Source of the DNA: Azoarcus sp.
GTDB lineage: Bacteria > Pseudomonadota > Gammaproteobacteria > Burkholderiales > Rhodocyclaceae
NCBI GenBank assembly: GCA_020725025.1
Contig: DYFV01000012.1
Coordinates: 26,816-90,815 of the forward strand
Direction of reading: 5' to 3'
Length of the DNA stretch: 64,000 nt
A model generated the notes under the pieces. That model worked only from the letters and a program-made list of their open reading frames with translations, was not told where the DNA came from and ran no database searches. Of this stretch, positions 39,696-48,278 are shown piece by piece. Position 1 is the first letter of the stretch, and each line of letters starts with the position of its first letter. The position numbers were made by a program, and so were the translations under genes.

Positions 39696-40388
39696 GTGAA
39701 TCGCTGGACCCTCATCGCCCTGACCGCCTCCCTCGGTCTGGCCGCCTGCGCCGAGCAGGAAGCTGCCTCCGCCCCGCAGGCGGAGACCCCCGCCGCTCAA
39801 GCCGCCGCGCCTGTTGCGCAGGCGCCTGCAGCCGCCCAGGCGGCGAACGTCGGCACCGTCATGCATGCCGAAAACGCGGCCGGCTATACCTACGCCCAGG
39901 TCGATCTCGGCAACGGGCGGGCTGTGTGGATCGCCGGCGGCCAGATCGCAGTGAAGGCCGGCGACCAGGTGCAGTGGGGCGACTACGCGGTGATGCGCAA
40001 CTTCCACGCCCGCTCCCTCAACCGTACCTTCGAGGAGATCCTGTTCGTGAACGCCTGGGGCCCGGCGGGGGGCGCGATGGCCCAGGTTGCGCCGCACGGT
40101 TCCCAGCCCGGAGAGCATCCCCCGCTCACCCAAAACCTCATGACCGAGCCCGGTCCCGGCGCCGAGAGCGGCCAGGTGCAGAGCGTCACCACCGCCGGCG
40201 GGTACAGCTACCTGGAAGTGGCCAAGGGCGACGCGTCGGTGTGGATCGCCGTGCCGGAGACCTCGGTCAAGGCGGGCGACACCGTGAGCTGGACCGGCGG
40301 CATGACGATGCGCAACTTCGAGGCGAAATCCCTCGGCCGCACCTTCCCCGAGATCGTCTTCGCCGACGCGGTCAGCGTCGCGAAGTAA
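39696..40388 (+). CDS. Lipoprotein with two tandem NrfJ-like domains
   Basis: A 230-aa lipoprotein. It begins at GTG 39696 behind CGGAGA; the lipobox LAAC gives lipidated Cys17. An Ala/Pro/Gln-rich linker (20-50) is followed by two related domains, each with a Gly-Tyr-x-Tyr strand, a VWIA strand and a closing R(N)F-x-RTFxEI-x-F motif: residues about 52-120 (GYTYAQVDL, NRTFEEILFV) and 160-228 (GYSYLEVAK, GRTFPEIVFA). NrfJ-like proteins accompany nitrite reductase genes in some bacteria, but no such gene is near. Function unknown. Confidence 0.72.
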   Translation: MNRWTLIALTASLGLAACAEQEAASAPQAETPAAQAAAPVAQAPAAAQAANVGTVMHAENAAGYTYAQVDLGNGRAVWIAGGQIAVKAGDQVQWGDYAVMRNFHARSLNRTFEEILFVNAWGPAGGAMAQVAPHGSQPGEHPPLTQNLMTEPGPGAESGQVQSVTTAGGYSYLEVAKGDASVWIAVPETSVKAGDTVSWTGGMTMRNFEAKSLGRTFPEIVFADAVSVAK

Positions 40389-40422
40389 GCGCCGAAGGCG
40401 GGGCCCGGCGTCCCGCCGCGTC

Positions 40423-41364
40423 TCACTCGAAGAGCGCGCCCACGCTCTCGCCGGTGTGGATACGCTCGATGGCCGCCGCGAAGAGCGGCGCCACGCTGAG
40501 CTGGGTGATCTTGTCCAGATGCTTGTGGGGCGGCATGTGGACCGTGTCGGTCACCACGATGGACTCGATCGGGGCCGCTTGCAGCCGCTCGATGGCCGGG
40601 CCGCACAGCACGCCGTGGGCCGCCCCGGCGTGTACGCTGCGGGCGCCCGCGGCACGCAGCGTCTCGATGGTCGATACCAGCGTGCCTCCGGTGGAGATCT
40701 CGTCCTCGAAGATCACCGCATCCAGCCCGCGCACTTCGCCCACCACCTGACCCTGCTTGACGTTGGTGTCGCTCACGCGCCGCTTGTCGATGATCGCCAT
40801 GGGAATGCCCAGGCGCTCGGAGAAGCGTCCGACGCGCTTGGCACCGCCCGCGTCGGTGGCGACCGCCACCATGCGCGACAGGTCGTGGTGCTGGCGGAAG
40901 TGGGCGGCGATGGTGGGAATCGCGGTGAGGTGGTCGACCGGCACGCTGAAGAAGCCGTGAACCTGGTCGGCGTGCAGGTCCATGGTGAGCACCCGGTGGG
41001 CGCCGGCCGTCTGCAGCATGTCGGCGATGAGCCGGCCGGTGATGGAGATGCGCGGCGCGTCCTTCTTGTCGGAGCGGGCGTACGAGTAGTACGGGATCAC
41101 AGCGGTCACGCGACGTGCCGAGGCGCTGCGCAGCGCGTCCAGGGTGATGAAGAGCTCCATGATGTGGTGGCTCACCGGCTCGGTGAAGGACTGCACCACG
41201 AACACGTCGCGCTCGCGTACGTTGGCCTGGATCTGAACGTGCAGGTTGTCGTTGGAGAAGCGCGAAATCTCCAGCGGGCTCAGCTCGATGCCGAGCCGGC
41301 GGCAGATCGCCTCGGCCAGCGGGCGGTTGGAACCACAGGCGAAGATGCAGAGTTCGTCGTTCAT
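40423..41364 (-). CDS. Ribose-phosphate pyrophosphokinase paralogue with altered PRPP loop
   Basis: A 313-aa protein aligning along its length with Prs (E. coli 315 aa): FACGSNRPLA, AVIPYYSYARSDKK, VLTMDLHADQVHGFF and a C-terminus ESVGALFE. It would make PRPP from ribose-5-phosphate and ATP. Two active-site loops diverge: the ribose-phosphate loop reads VATDAGGAKR rather than SPDxGGVxRA, and the PRPP loop reads FEDEISTGGT rather than VDDMIDTGGT, losing an acidic residue. It is therefore likely a second, specialised paralogue. GGGAGGC precedes the ATG. It follows the NamZ-like gene by 80 bp. Confidence 0.82.
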   Translation of the reverse strand: MNDELCIFACGSNRPLAEAICRRLGIELSPLEISRFSNDNLHVQIQANVRERDVFVVQSFTEPVSHHIMELFITLDALRSASARRVTAVIPYYSYARSDKKDAPRISITGRLIADMLQTAGAHRVLTMDLHADQVHGFFSVPVDHLTAIPTIAAHFRQHHDLSRMVAVATDAGGAKRVGRFSERLGIPMAIIDKRRVSDTNVKQGQVVGEVRGLDAVIFEDEISTGGTLVSTIETLRAAGARSVHAGAAHGVLCGPAIERLQAAPIESIVVTDTVHMPPHKHLDKITQLSVAPLFAAAIERIHTGESVGALFE

Positions 41365-41444
41365 CGTGGCAGCCTCCCTGGCGCAGTCGGGCTGCCATTG
41401 TAAGCCTGCCCGGCGTGGGGCACTACCGCCGGGTAGGGGCTGCG

Positions 41445-42668
41445 TCAATACAGCAGGTACGGTGTGCGGGCCGCTTCCCATGCATGCTCGTCGGCGCCCG
41501 ACAGGGCCTCCAGGTCGCCCGGGGCGGCGGCCGGATCGTCCACCCACTCGCGCAGGAGCGGGCTGCCGTTGATGAGGTCGATCGCCAGCCGGTCGTGCTC
41601 GTACTCGTAGGGAAAGTCCCGCCACAGCGGGTAGTCGGGCTGGAGTTTCCGCAGCGCCTTGAAGGCGAGCGCCAGCAGGCGCCAGGGGCGGAAGGCCCGG
41701 TGGTCGTAGTGGGCCGGATCCTCCACATGGATCTGCAGCCCGCTGCACAGCCTGCCCGCGTGCTTGTGGAAGGTGGGCTCGAACCAGCACTCGCGCAGCA
41801 CGCAGCCGGCGAGCCACTCGGGGGCGAGCGCCTGCATCTCGGCGCGCAGCGCCCGCGCGTCGATGTCGGGGGCGCCGAAAAGCTCCAGCGGGCGGGTGGT
41901 CCCGCGGCCCTCCGACAAGGTGGTGCCCTCCAGCATCACCGTACCGGCGTAGCAGCGCGCCATGGACAGGTTGGGGGCGTTGGGGCTGGGATTGACCCAG
42001 CTGCGCTCGCCCGCCGGCCAGCCGAAGCCCGGGGCGGCCTCGGGCGCCCAGCCTTCCATGGGGACCACCTCCAGCTCCACGTCCAGCCCCAGGGTGGCCA
42101 CGAACCAGCGGGCGAGCTCGCCCATGGTGAGGCCGTGGCGCATCGGCAGCGGCCCGGCGCCGACGAAGCTCTCCCAGCCCGGGCGCAGGGTGAGCCCCTC
42201 CACCGGCCGGCCGGCGGGATTGGGCCGATCGAGCACCCACACCGCCTTGCCGTGGGCGGCCGCGGCCTCCAGCACGTAGCGCAGGGTTGTGATGAAGGTG
42301 TAGATGCGGCAGCCGAGGTCCTGGAGGTCCACCAGCAGCACGTCGAAGCTCGCCATCATCGCGTCGGTGGGCCGGCGCACCGTGCCGTACAGGCTGAACA
42401 CCGGGATGCGGTGCACCGGATCGACGAAGTCCGGCGACTCGATCATGTTGTCCTGCTTGTCGCCGCGCAGGCCGTGCTGGGGGCCGAAGGCTGCGGTGAG
42501 GCGGACGTCGGGCAGGGCGCCGAGGGCGTCGAGGGAGTGCTCGAGGCCGCGGGTGACCGAGGCGGGGTGGGCCAGCAGCGCGACGCGCCGGCCGCCGAGC
42601 CGGGCGCGCAGGCCCGGGTCGGCGAGCAGGCGCTCCAGGCCGAAGGTGGTGGTGGAGATGGCGGTCAT
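41445..42668 (-). CDS. DUF1343 / NamZ-like exo-N-acetylmuramidase family protein
   Basis: A 407-aa DUF1343 (GH171-type) protein: GGRRVALLAHPASVTRGLEH, AAFGPQHGLRGDKQDNM, FDVLLVDLQDLGCRIYTFIT and GTTLSEGRGTTRPLELFGAP. Characterised NamZ removes terminal MurNAc from peptidoglycan fragments. Many homologues carry signal peptides; this one starts directly with MTAISTTTFGLERLLADPG, so it should be cytosolic and act in muropeptide recycling. Its ATG overlaps the stop of the DOMON-like gene by 4 nt. Confidence 0.82.
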   Translation of the reverse strand: MTAISTTTFGLERLLADPGLRARLGGRRVALLAHPASVTRGLEHSLDALGALPDVRLTAAFGPQHGLRGDKQDNMIESPDFVDPVHRIPVFSLYGTVRRPTDAMMASFDVLLVDLQDLGCRIYTFITTLRYVLEAAAAHGKAVWVLDRPNPAGRPVEGLTLRPGWESFVGAGPLPMRHGLTMGELARWFVATLGLDVELEVVPMEGWAPEAAPGFGWPAGERSWVNPSPNAPNLSMARCYAGTVMLEGTTLSEGRGTTRPLELFGAPDIDARALRAEMQALAPEWLAGCVLRECWFEPTFHKHAGRLCSGLQIHVEDPAHYDHRAFRPWRLLALAFKALRKLQPDYPLWRDFPYEYEHDRLAIDLINGSPLLREWVDDPAAAPGDLEALSGADEHAWEAARTPYLLY

Positions 42669-43240
42669 GATTCGGATGTCCGGGCGGGAGCGAGCTCGAA
42701 AGCGAAGCCCCCGCGGTGATGGAAGTCGGGTTGCGGCGCGGGGTGGTGCAGCGCCCAATAGGAGAGGCCACCGTTCGCGTCCTCCACGACGGCGCTGAGG
42801 CCGATCCGGAGGGCGGCGCCGGCGGCTGCGGGCGGCAGGGAATCGGGTACGAGCCGGGCCTCGAGCTCGAGCCGGTCGGCGTGGTGTGCGATCCGCAGGG
42901 TCGGCGCCGGGATGGGGGGCGCCCCCGGGTCGCGCTCGCGCTCGGCGCTGAAGGCGTAGGCCGCCCACTGGCCGGACGGCGAGAAGTTGAACTCGCGGTA
43001 GGCCGCCTCGCCCGCGACCGCGACGAAGGCCTCGAAGCAGGTGTGCTGCCACAGGCCGTCGGCGGGCGCCGGCGGGCAGGGGGCCGGGATCCGCAGGCGG
43101 TCAGCGTCGGCGTGCAGGACGTAGCGCAGCGTGAGCGCACCGCTCGCCTCCCGGTCGAGCGAAACGGCCACCGCGCACGGAAAGGCGACGGGCCGCTGCG
43201 GGTGCGGATGCAGCGTGAGGCGGACGGGCGGAGCGGACAT
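42665..43240 (-). CDS. DOMON-like / type-9 carbohydrate-binding-fold protein
   Basis: A 191-aa beta-rich protein. The pattern LRYVLHADADRLRIP, LWQHTCFEAFVAVAGEAAY, FNFSPSGQWAAYAFSAER and FHHRGGFAFELA is that of the DOMON-like carbohydrate-binding fold. There is no signal peptide. It is translationally coupled to the NamZ-like gene, so it may help recognise a cell-wall sugar. The start is uncertain: ATG 43240 is chosen, and an in-frame ATG about 33 nt upstream is possible; neither has a good ribosome site. Confidence 0.65.
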   Translation of the reverse strand: MSAPPVRLTLHPHPQRPVAFPCAVAVSLDREASGALTLRYVLHADADRLRIPAPCPPAPADGLWQHTCFEAFVAVAGEAAYREFNFSPSGQWAAYAFSAERERDPGAPPIPAPTLRIAHHADRLELEARLVPDSLPPAAAGAALRIGLSAVVEDANGGLSYWALHHPAPQPDFHHRGGFAFELAPARTSES

Positions 43241-43392
43241 GCGGGGGCGGAGCGGACGCGGAAAAGCCCGCATCTTAGCGCCGACCGGCGACGGGCGGCA
43301 CCCGACCGCCGCGCGCGGGATGATCCCGGTCAACAGCGTCGGGGCGGGCCGGAGGCACAATTTGCGCGGCCGTACCGTGCGGGGAGGCGCGC

Positions 43393-44697
43393 ATGCAGGC
43401 TCTTTCGTTCCCCTCGCGATCGCGAAGGATGGCGGCGGCTGTGCTCGCCGCCGTCGTGCTGCTGCAATCGGGCTGTGCCACTCTTCCGCCGCCGACGACC
43501 GCGCACCAGGGCGATCCGGGCCGGGTCGCGGTCGTGGCCGCAAGCGAGGCCCCGAAGCTGGAATTCCAGGGGTTCGCGCGCGGCAAGGGCGAGGGGGCGA
43601 TCCGTGGGGCGGGCGCCAGCTTCGGGGAGTGCCTCGGCGCGATGAGTCACGGCGGCTGCAGCGGCGAGCTCTGCGGCGCCGTCCTCGTCCTGATGCTCGG
43701 CATCTGCGGCGCGATCGGGGTGGTGGGCGGCGTCGTGGGCGCGGCCGAGGCGCCGTCCGCGCAGGCGGCACGGGCGGACGAGGGGGCCGCGCAGGCAGCA
43801 TTTGCGACCGCGGAGATCCAGGAAGCCCTGCGTGCTCACGTTGCCGCGGCGGCGCTGGCGGCCGGCGAGCGGCTCGTCGAGCCGCCGCCGTCGCCGGGCG
43901 ATGGGGCCGCTCGGTCCGGTTACGCGGCCTTCGCCGCGGCCGGCGTCGACAGCGTCCTCGAAGTCGCGCTCGTCGAAGCGGGAACGCGGGGGCGGGGCAT
44001 CAACGATCCGGTGGCCGCGTACATGACGGCGCGGGTCAGGCTGGTGAGCGCCGCGGACGGCCGCGAGCGTTTCGTCCGCAATTACACGTACCTGGGGCCC
44101 CGCCACGCCTTGGCGGAGTGGGCGGCCGACGACGCGCGGCGCCTGCGGCAGACGCTCGAAGCCGGTTATCGGAGCCTCGCCGAGCACATCTACGACAGCG
44201 TGTTCCGGCTCTATCCCTTCCCCGAATGGTCGCCGCACGGCGCCGGCGTGCTCGCCGCCGCGTTCGGCTTGGCACCGCTCTCCCCGCGCACCCGCGGGGC
44301 CTTGCCCGCCGACGACCTGATCGGGTCGCGCTTCAACTGGACCGAGGTGGACAGCCTGCAGCCGGTGCTGCGATGGGAGGCGTTCCCGCGGGCGGGCGAC
44401 CTCAAGGTGGCGCCGGACGAGATGGCCCGGGTCGCCGGAGTGCGCTACGACCTGGTGATCGCCCGGTCCGAGAACGCCGCGCCCGGCGAGATCGTGTATC
44501 GCCGGGACGGACTCGCAGCCACGGATCACCGGCTCGAAACCGCGCTCGAGCCGGGGGCGCGCTACTTCTGGAGCGTGCGCGCCCGCTTCGTGCTCGACGG
44601 GCGCGAGCGCGTCACCGAATGGAGCTCGGTGCACTACGCGGCGCGCGAAGGCCTCACCGCGCCTTCGCCGTTCTCGTACCGCTTCCGGACGCCGTGA
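43393..44697 (+). CDS. Large lipoprotein of unknown function
   Basis: A 434-aa lipoprotein with lipobox LLQSGC (Cys28). A Gly-rich hydrophobic stretch near 95-115 (AVLVLMLGICGAIGVVGGVV) resembles a glycine-zipper or membrane-inserting segment. Residues about 125-280 form a helical/beta domain, and 310-434 a beta-sandwich-like region (YDLVIARSE, ARYFWSVRARFVLDGRE) reminiscent of FN3-like folds. I recognise no named family. It stands alone between the DOMON-like gene (divergent) and the YceI genes (convergent). Confidence 0.68.
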   Translation: MQALSFPSRSRRMAAAVLAAVVLLQSGCATLPPPTTAHQGDPGRVAVVAASEAPKLEFQGFARGKGEGAIRGAGASFGECLGAMSHGGCSGELCGAVLVLMLGICGAIGVVGGVVGAAEAPSAQAARADEGAAQAAFATAEIQEALRAHVAAAALAAGERLVEPPPSPGDGAARSGYAAFAAAGVDSVLEVALVEAGTRGRGINDPVAAYMTARVRLVSAADGRERFVRNYTYLGPRHALAEWAADDARRLRQTLEAGYRSLAEHIYDSVFRLYPFPEWSPHGAGVLAAAFGLAPLSPRTRGALPADDLIGSRFNWTEVDSLQPVLRWEAFPRAGDLKVAPDEMARVAGVRYDLVIARSENAAPGEIVYRRDGLAATDHRLETALEPGARYFWSVRARFVLDGRERVTEWSSVHYAAREGLTAPSPFSYRFRTP

Positions 44698-44718
44698 AGC
44701 GTCCGGCCGGTGTCGCAG

Positions 44719-45285
44719 TTACTGCTTGATCGCTTCCAGCGCGATGTTGAGCGTCACCTCGTCGCCCACGTAGGGGGCGTGCTTTCCGGCGTTGAAGTCG
44801 CTGCGCCTGATCACCGTGGTGGCGTCGGCGCCGATGGCGTCCTTCTTCACCATCGGGTGGGGCATGCGCTTGTACGAGGTCACGGTGAGCGTCACGGGCT
44901 TGGTGACGCCCTTGATGGTGAGGTTGCCGTCGATGGAGACCGGCTTGTCGCCGTCGAACTTCACCGCGGTCGACTTGAACGTGGCGGTCGGATGGGCCGC
45001 GGTGTCGAGGAAGTCCGGTCCCTGGATGTGCTCGTCGAAGAGGGCCGAGCCGGTATCCACCGACTTCATGTCGATCACCACGTCCACCGCGCCCGTGCCC
45101 TTGGCCGCGTCCAGCGTCACCGTACCGGTGGTCTTGTTGAAGCGCGACAGCTGGGTCGAGTAGCCGAAGTGGCTGTAGGAGAAGCGCGGGAAGGTGTGGC
45201 CGTTGTCGATCGCGAACACTTCGGGCGCGGCGATGGCCGGGGTGGCGATCAGGGTGGCGAGGGCTAGGGTGGCGAGGGTCTTCAT
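44719..45285 (-). CDS. YceI-family periplasmic protein (copy A)
   Basis: A 188-aa lipocalin-like barrel with signal peptide MKTLATLALATLIATPAIA. The family landmarks are VFAIDNGHTFPRFSYSHFGY, DVVIDMKSVDTGS, HPTATFKSTAV and GNLTIKGVTKPVTLTV. YceI proteins bind long polyisoprenoid or fatty molecules in the periplasm. It is the last gene of the DODA-b561-YceI-YceI operon, 43 bp after its paralogue. Confidence 0.9.
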   Translation of the reverse strand: MKTLATLALATLIATPAIAAPEVFAIDNGHTFPRFSYSHFGYSTQLSRFNKTTGTVTLDAAKGTGAVDVVIDMKSVDTGSALFDEHIQGPDFLDTAAHPTATFKSTAVKFDGDKPVSIDGNLTIKGVTKPVTLTVTSYKRMPHPMVKKDAIGADATTVIRRSDFNAGKHAPYVGDEVTLNIALEAIKQ

Positions 45286-45328
45286 GGTGGGTCTGTCCTC
45301 CGGACGGGTTGTGGGGAAGCGTTACCGC

Positions 45329-45913
45329 TTACTTCGCGGCGGCCACGGCCGCCAGTTGGAAATCGATGCGGATCTCGTTGGCGACGGTGCCGAAGTCGGC
45401 CCACATGCCTTCGCCGATGCCGAAGTCCGCGCGTTTGAGGGTGAAGGTGCCGGCGAGCACGCCGCCCTTGCCCTGGGGGGTGAAGGTCACCGGGGCGGTC
45501 ACCTCGCGGGTGCGGCCCTTGATGGTCAGCGGGCCGCGCACCTCGAAGCGGTTGGGCCCGAGCACCTTCACGGAGGTCGATTCGAAGCGCGCGGTGGGAT
45601 GGCTGGCGGCGTCGAACCACAGCTTGCCGCCGAGCTCGTCGTTGGCCTCGGCGAAGCCGGCGTCCACGCTCGCCACCGGCACCACCAGGGTGGCGCGCGC
45701 CGCTTCGGGCTTGGCCGGGTCGAAGGCGAGCTTCGCCTCGAACTTCTTGAACTCGCCCTCGAGGGGCACGCCCATCTGGGTGTAGCCGAAGGCGAGCTTG
45801 CTCTTCGCCGCGTCGATCGCGGTGTACTCGGCCGCGCTCGCCACGTGCGGCGCGGCGAGCGCGGCCAGCAGGGCGAGGCCGGCAAGGCGGGGCTGGGGAC
45901 GGGTTGCGGTCAT
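45329..45913 (-). CDS. YceI-family periplasmic protein (copy B)
   Basis: A 194-aa paralogue of the next gene, with signal peptide (LAGLALLAALAAPHVASA). It has YTAIDAAKSKLAFGYTQMGV, HPTARFESTSVKVLG and GPLTIKGRTREVTAPVTF. It follows cytochrome b561 by 24 bp. YceI with b561 is a common pairing (yceI-yceJ), which suggests a quinone- or lipid-linked redox role. Confidence 0.9.
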   Translation of the reverse strand: MTATRPQPRLAGLALLAALAAPHVASAAEYTAIDAAKSKLAFGYTQMGVPLEGEFKKFEAKLAFDPAKPEAARATLVVPVASVDAGFAEANDELGGKLWFDAASHPTARFESTSVKVLGPNRFEVRGPLTIKGRTREVTAPVTFTPQGKGGVLAGTFTLKRADFGIGEGMWADFGTVANEIRIDFQLAAVAAAK

Positions 45914-45937
45914 TGTCGTTCTCCGTTGGGGTCGGGG

Positions 45938-46477
45938 TTATTTCGTCGCCCCGCGCGGCAGCATGCGGGCGAGCACGTCGTCGCGATCGACGAAGTGGTG
46001 CTTCAGCGCTGCACCCACGTGCGCCGCGACGAGCGCGAGGAGCGTGTAGTTGAGGGTCGCGTGGGTGCCTTCCAGGAAGTCGCCCAGCGCCTTGTCCTTG
46101 GCCACCAGGTCGGGCAGCGGCAGCACGCCGAACCAGACCGTGGGCACACCCTTGGCCGAGCTCATCAGCCAGCCGCTGACGGGGATCGCCAGCATCAGCA
46201 GATAGAGCAGGCCGTGGGCGGCGCCGGCCGCCCGGCGCAGCAGCGCCGGCATGGTGTCGGGGAGCGCCGGCGGGGGATGGCCGAGGCGCCAGGCGAGCCG
46301 CGCGCACACCAGCGCGAAGAGCGTCACGCCCGCCCACTTGTGCCACGAGACCAGCTGCAGCTTGGCCGGCGAGAAGGGCAGGTCCTCCATGTAGAAGCCG
46401 AGCGCGAAGGTGCCGAAGATGCCGAGCGCGACGAGCCAGTGCAGCGCGATGGCGACGGGGGTGTAGCGGGCGCTCAT
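45938..46477 (-). CDS. Cytochrome b561 (YceJ-like)
   Basis: A 179-aa four-helix membrane cytochrome. Candidate haem-ligand histidines are in PVAIALHWLVALGIFG, LVSWHKWAGVTLFAL, GAAHGLLYLLMLAIPVSGW and ALVAAHVGAALKHHFVDRD. It would move electrons between the quinone pool and a periplasmic partner. Its start overlaps the dioxygenase gene by 4 nt, and two YceI genes follow. Confidence 0.9.
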   Translation of the reverse strand: MSARYTPVAIALHWLVALGIFGTFALGFYMEDLPFSPAKLQLVSWHKWAGVTLFALVCARLAWRLGHPPPALPDTMPALLRRAAGAAHGLLYLLMLAIPVSGWLMSSAKGVPTVWFGVLPLPDLVAKDKALGDFLEGTHATLNYTLLALVAAHVGAALKHHFVDRDDVLARMLPRGATK

Positions 46478-47265
46478 GCCGTCGCCTCCTCGCGGACGGG
46501 ATCGAACACGAAGCTGTCCATGGACAGGATGCCGTCGGAGATGCCGCCGTCCAGACGCTCGGCCGGTGCGGCGCCGGCGGCGCCGAGGGCGAAGAAGAGG
46601 GGCATGAGGTGCTCGTCGGTCGGGTGGGCGCGCACGGCGTGCGGCGCTTGGGCGCGGTAATCGAGGAGGCCGTCCACATCGCCCGCCGCGATCCGCTGCC
46701 ACACCCAGGCGGCGAACTCGGCCGGGTAGCCGTCGCGTGCCGCGCCGCTGCGGAACTCGTACAGGTTGTGGGTGAGCGTGCCCGATCCCACCAGCAGCAC
46801 CCCGGCCTCGCGCAGGGGCGCCAGCGCCTCGCCCAGGGCGAAGATCGCGCGCGGGTCGCGGGTGGCGGGCTGGGAGACCTGCAGCACCGGGACGTCCGCC
46901 GCCGGATAGAGATGCATCAAGGGCACCCAGGCGCCGTGGTCCAGCCCGCCGGTGGTGCTTGCGGCGGCCGAGATGCCCTGGCGCGCCAGCAGCGCGCGGA
47001 CTTCCGCGGCCACCTCGGGTGCCCCGGGCGCCGGATAGGCGAGCGCGTACAGCGCCGGCGGGAAGCCGCCGAAGTCGTGGATCGTCGCCGGTGCCGACAG
47101 CGCCTGCACTTCCACCGCGCGGGTCATCCAGTGAGGCGACATCACAAGCACGGCGCGCGGCCGCGGCAGGCGGGCGCCCAGCGCGCCGAGCTGCGGGCCG
47201 AGCTTGCCCGGCTCGAGCGCGAAAGTCGGCGAGCCGTGGGAGATGAAAAGGGTCGGAAGTTTCAC
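46474..47265 (-). CDS. DODA-type extradiol dioxygenase family protein (YgiD-like)
   Basis: A 263-aa class III extradiol-dioxygenase fold. Metal-site histidines appear in LFISHGSPTFAL, VMSPHWMT and GGLDHGAWVPL, and GSGTLTHNLYEF and HPTDEHLMPLFFALG follow. YgiD-type enzymes open catechol-like rings such as L-DOPA; the native substrate here is unknown. The GTG start at 47265 follows AAGGAGG with short spacing; the frame is open to 47304. It is the first gene of its operon and divergent from the LysR gene. Confidence 0.87.
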   Translation of the reverse strand: MKLPTLFISHGSPTFALEPGKLGPQLGALGARLPRPRAVLVMSPHWMTRAVEVQALSAPATIHDFGGFPPALYALAYPAPGAPEVAAEVRALLARQGISAAASTTGGLDHGAWVPLMHLYPAADVPVLQVSQPATRDPRAIFALGEALAPLREAGVLLVGSGTLTHNLYEFRSGAARDGYPAEFAAWVWQRIAAGDVDGLLDYRAQAPHAVRAHPTDEHLMPLFFALGAAGAAPAERLDGGISDGILSMDSFVFDPVREEATA

Positions 47266-47378
47266 ACCGCCTCCTTGCGATCGGCGTTCTGCGATTGTTG
47301 GCAAGATATTGGTTAAGGCGGATCGAATAAAGCGGCTTTCGCTTGATTGATTGTTGCTGAATTCGCGACAATCCCGTC

Positions 47379-48278
47379 ATGGACCGATTCCGCGAGATCG
47401 AGGCCTTCGTGGCCGTGGTGGATGCCGGCAGCTTCGTGAAGGCCGCCGAGGCGCTGAACGCTTCCAAGGCGGCGGTCTCGCGCGCGGTGCTGGAGCTGGA
47501 AGCACGGCTGGGCGCACGGCTGTTGCAGCGGACCACGCGGCGGCTGTCGCTTACGGAGGCCGGGCGCGAGTACTACGCCCGCTGCCGCCAGATCCTGGGC
47601 GAGCTGGAGGAGGCCGACGGCGTGGTCGGCATGGCGAGCGGCCAGGCGGTCGGGACGCTGCGCATCAACGTCCCGGTGTCCTTCGGCATCCTCCATCTGG
47701 CGCCCCTGTGGGGCGCGCTGATGGCGCGCCATCCGGGCCTGGAGATCGACGTGACCCTCGCCGACCGCCAGGTGGACCTGGTGGACGAGGGCTACGACAT
47801 GGCGGTGCGCATCACCCGGCCGGCGGACTCCTCGCTGGTGTACCGCCGGTTCGCCACTACCCGCGTGGTGATGTGCGCCTCGCCCGCCTACCTGGCGCGC
47901 CGGGGCACGCCCCAGAGCGTCGCCGAGCTCGCCCGCCACGAGGTCGTGGCCTACACCTACAAGGCCGGCGGCGACCTGTGGCGCTTCGACACGCCGCACG
48001 GCACGGAGGAGGTGATGACGCACGCGCGCCTGCGTGCCAACAACGGCGAGACCTGCCGCGCTGCGGCACTCGACGGGCAGGGCATCGTCCTGCAGCCCAC
48101 CTTCCTGGTGAGCGAGGACCTGGCCACGGGGCGGCTCGTGGAGATCCTGCCCGACTGCCGTGGCCCGGAGATCGGGATCTACGCGGTCTATCCCTCACGC
48201 CGCCACCTGTCCATGAAGGTGCGCGTCACGGTCGATTTCCTGGCCGCCTGCTTCGAGCAGACGCCCTGGGCGTCATGA
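47379..48278 (+). CDS. LysR-family transcriptional regulator
   Basis: A 299-aa LysR protein. The N-terminal winged helix is clear (FREIEAFVAVVDAGSFVKAA, SKAAVSRAVLELEARLGARL), followed by an effector domain of the periplasmic-binding fold. It is close to the CrgA/DsdC-like group regulating oxidative or aromatic-stress genes. The 113-bp AT-rich gap to the divergent DODA operon should hold its operator, so it probably regulates that operon. Confidence 0.93.
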   Translation: MDRFREIEAFVAVVDAGSFVKAAEALNASKAAVSRAVLELEARLGARLLQRTTRRLSLTEAGREYYARCRQILGELEEADGVVGMASGQAVGTLRINVPVSFGILHLAPLWGALMARHPGLEIDVTLADRQVDLVDEGYDMAVRITRPADSSLVYRRFATTRVVMCASPAYLARRGTPQSVAELARHEVVAYTYKAGGDLWRFDTPHGTEEVMTHARLRANNGETCRAAALDGQGIVLQPTFLVSEDLATGRLVEILPDCRGPEIGIYAVYPSRRHLSMKVRVTVDFLAACFEQTPWAS

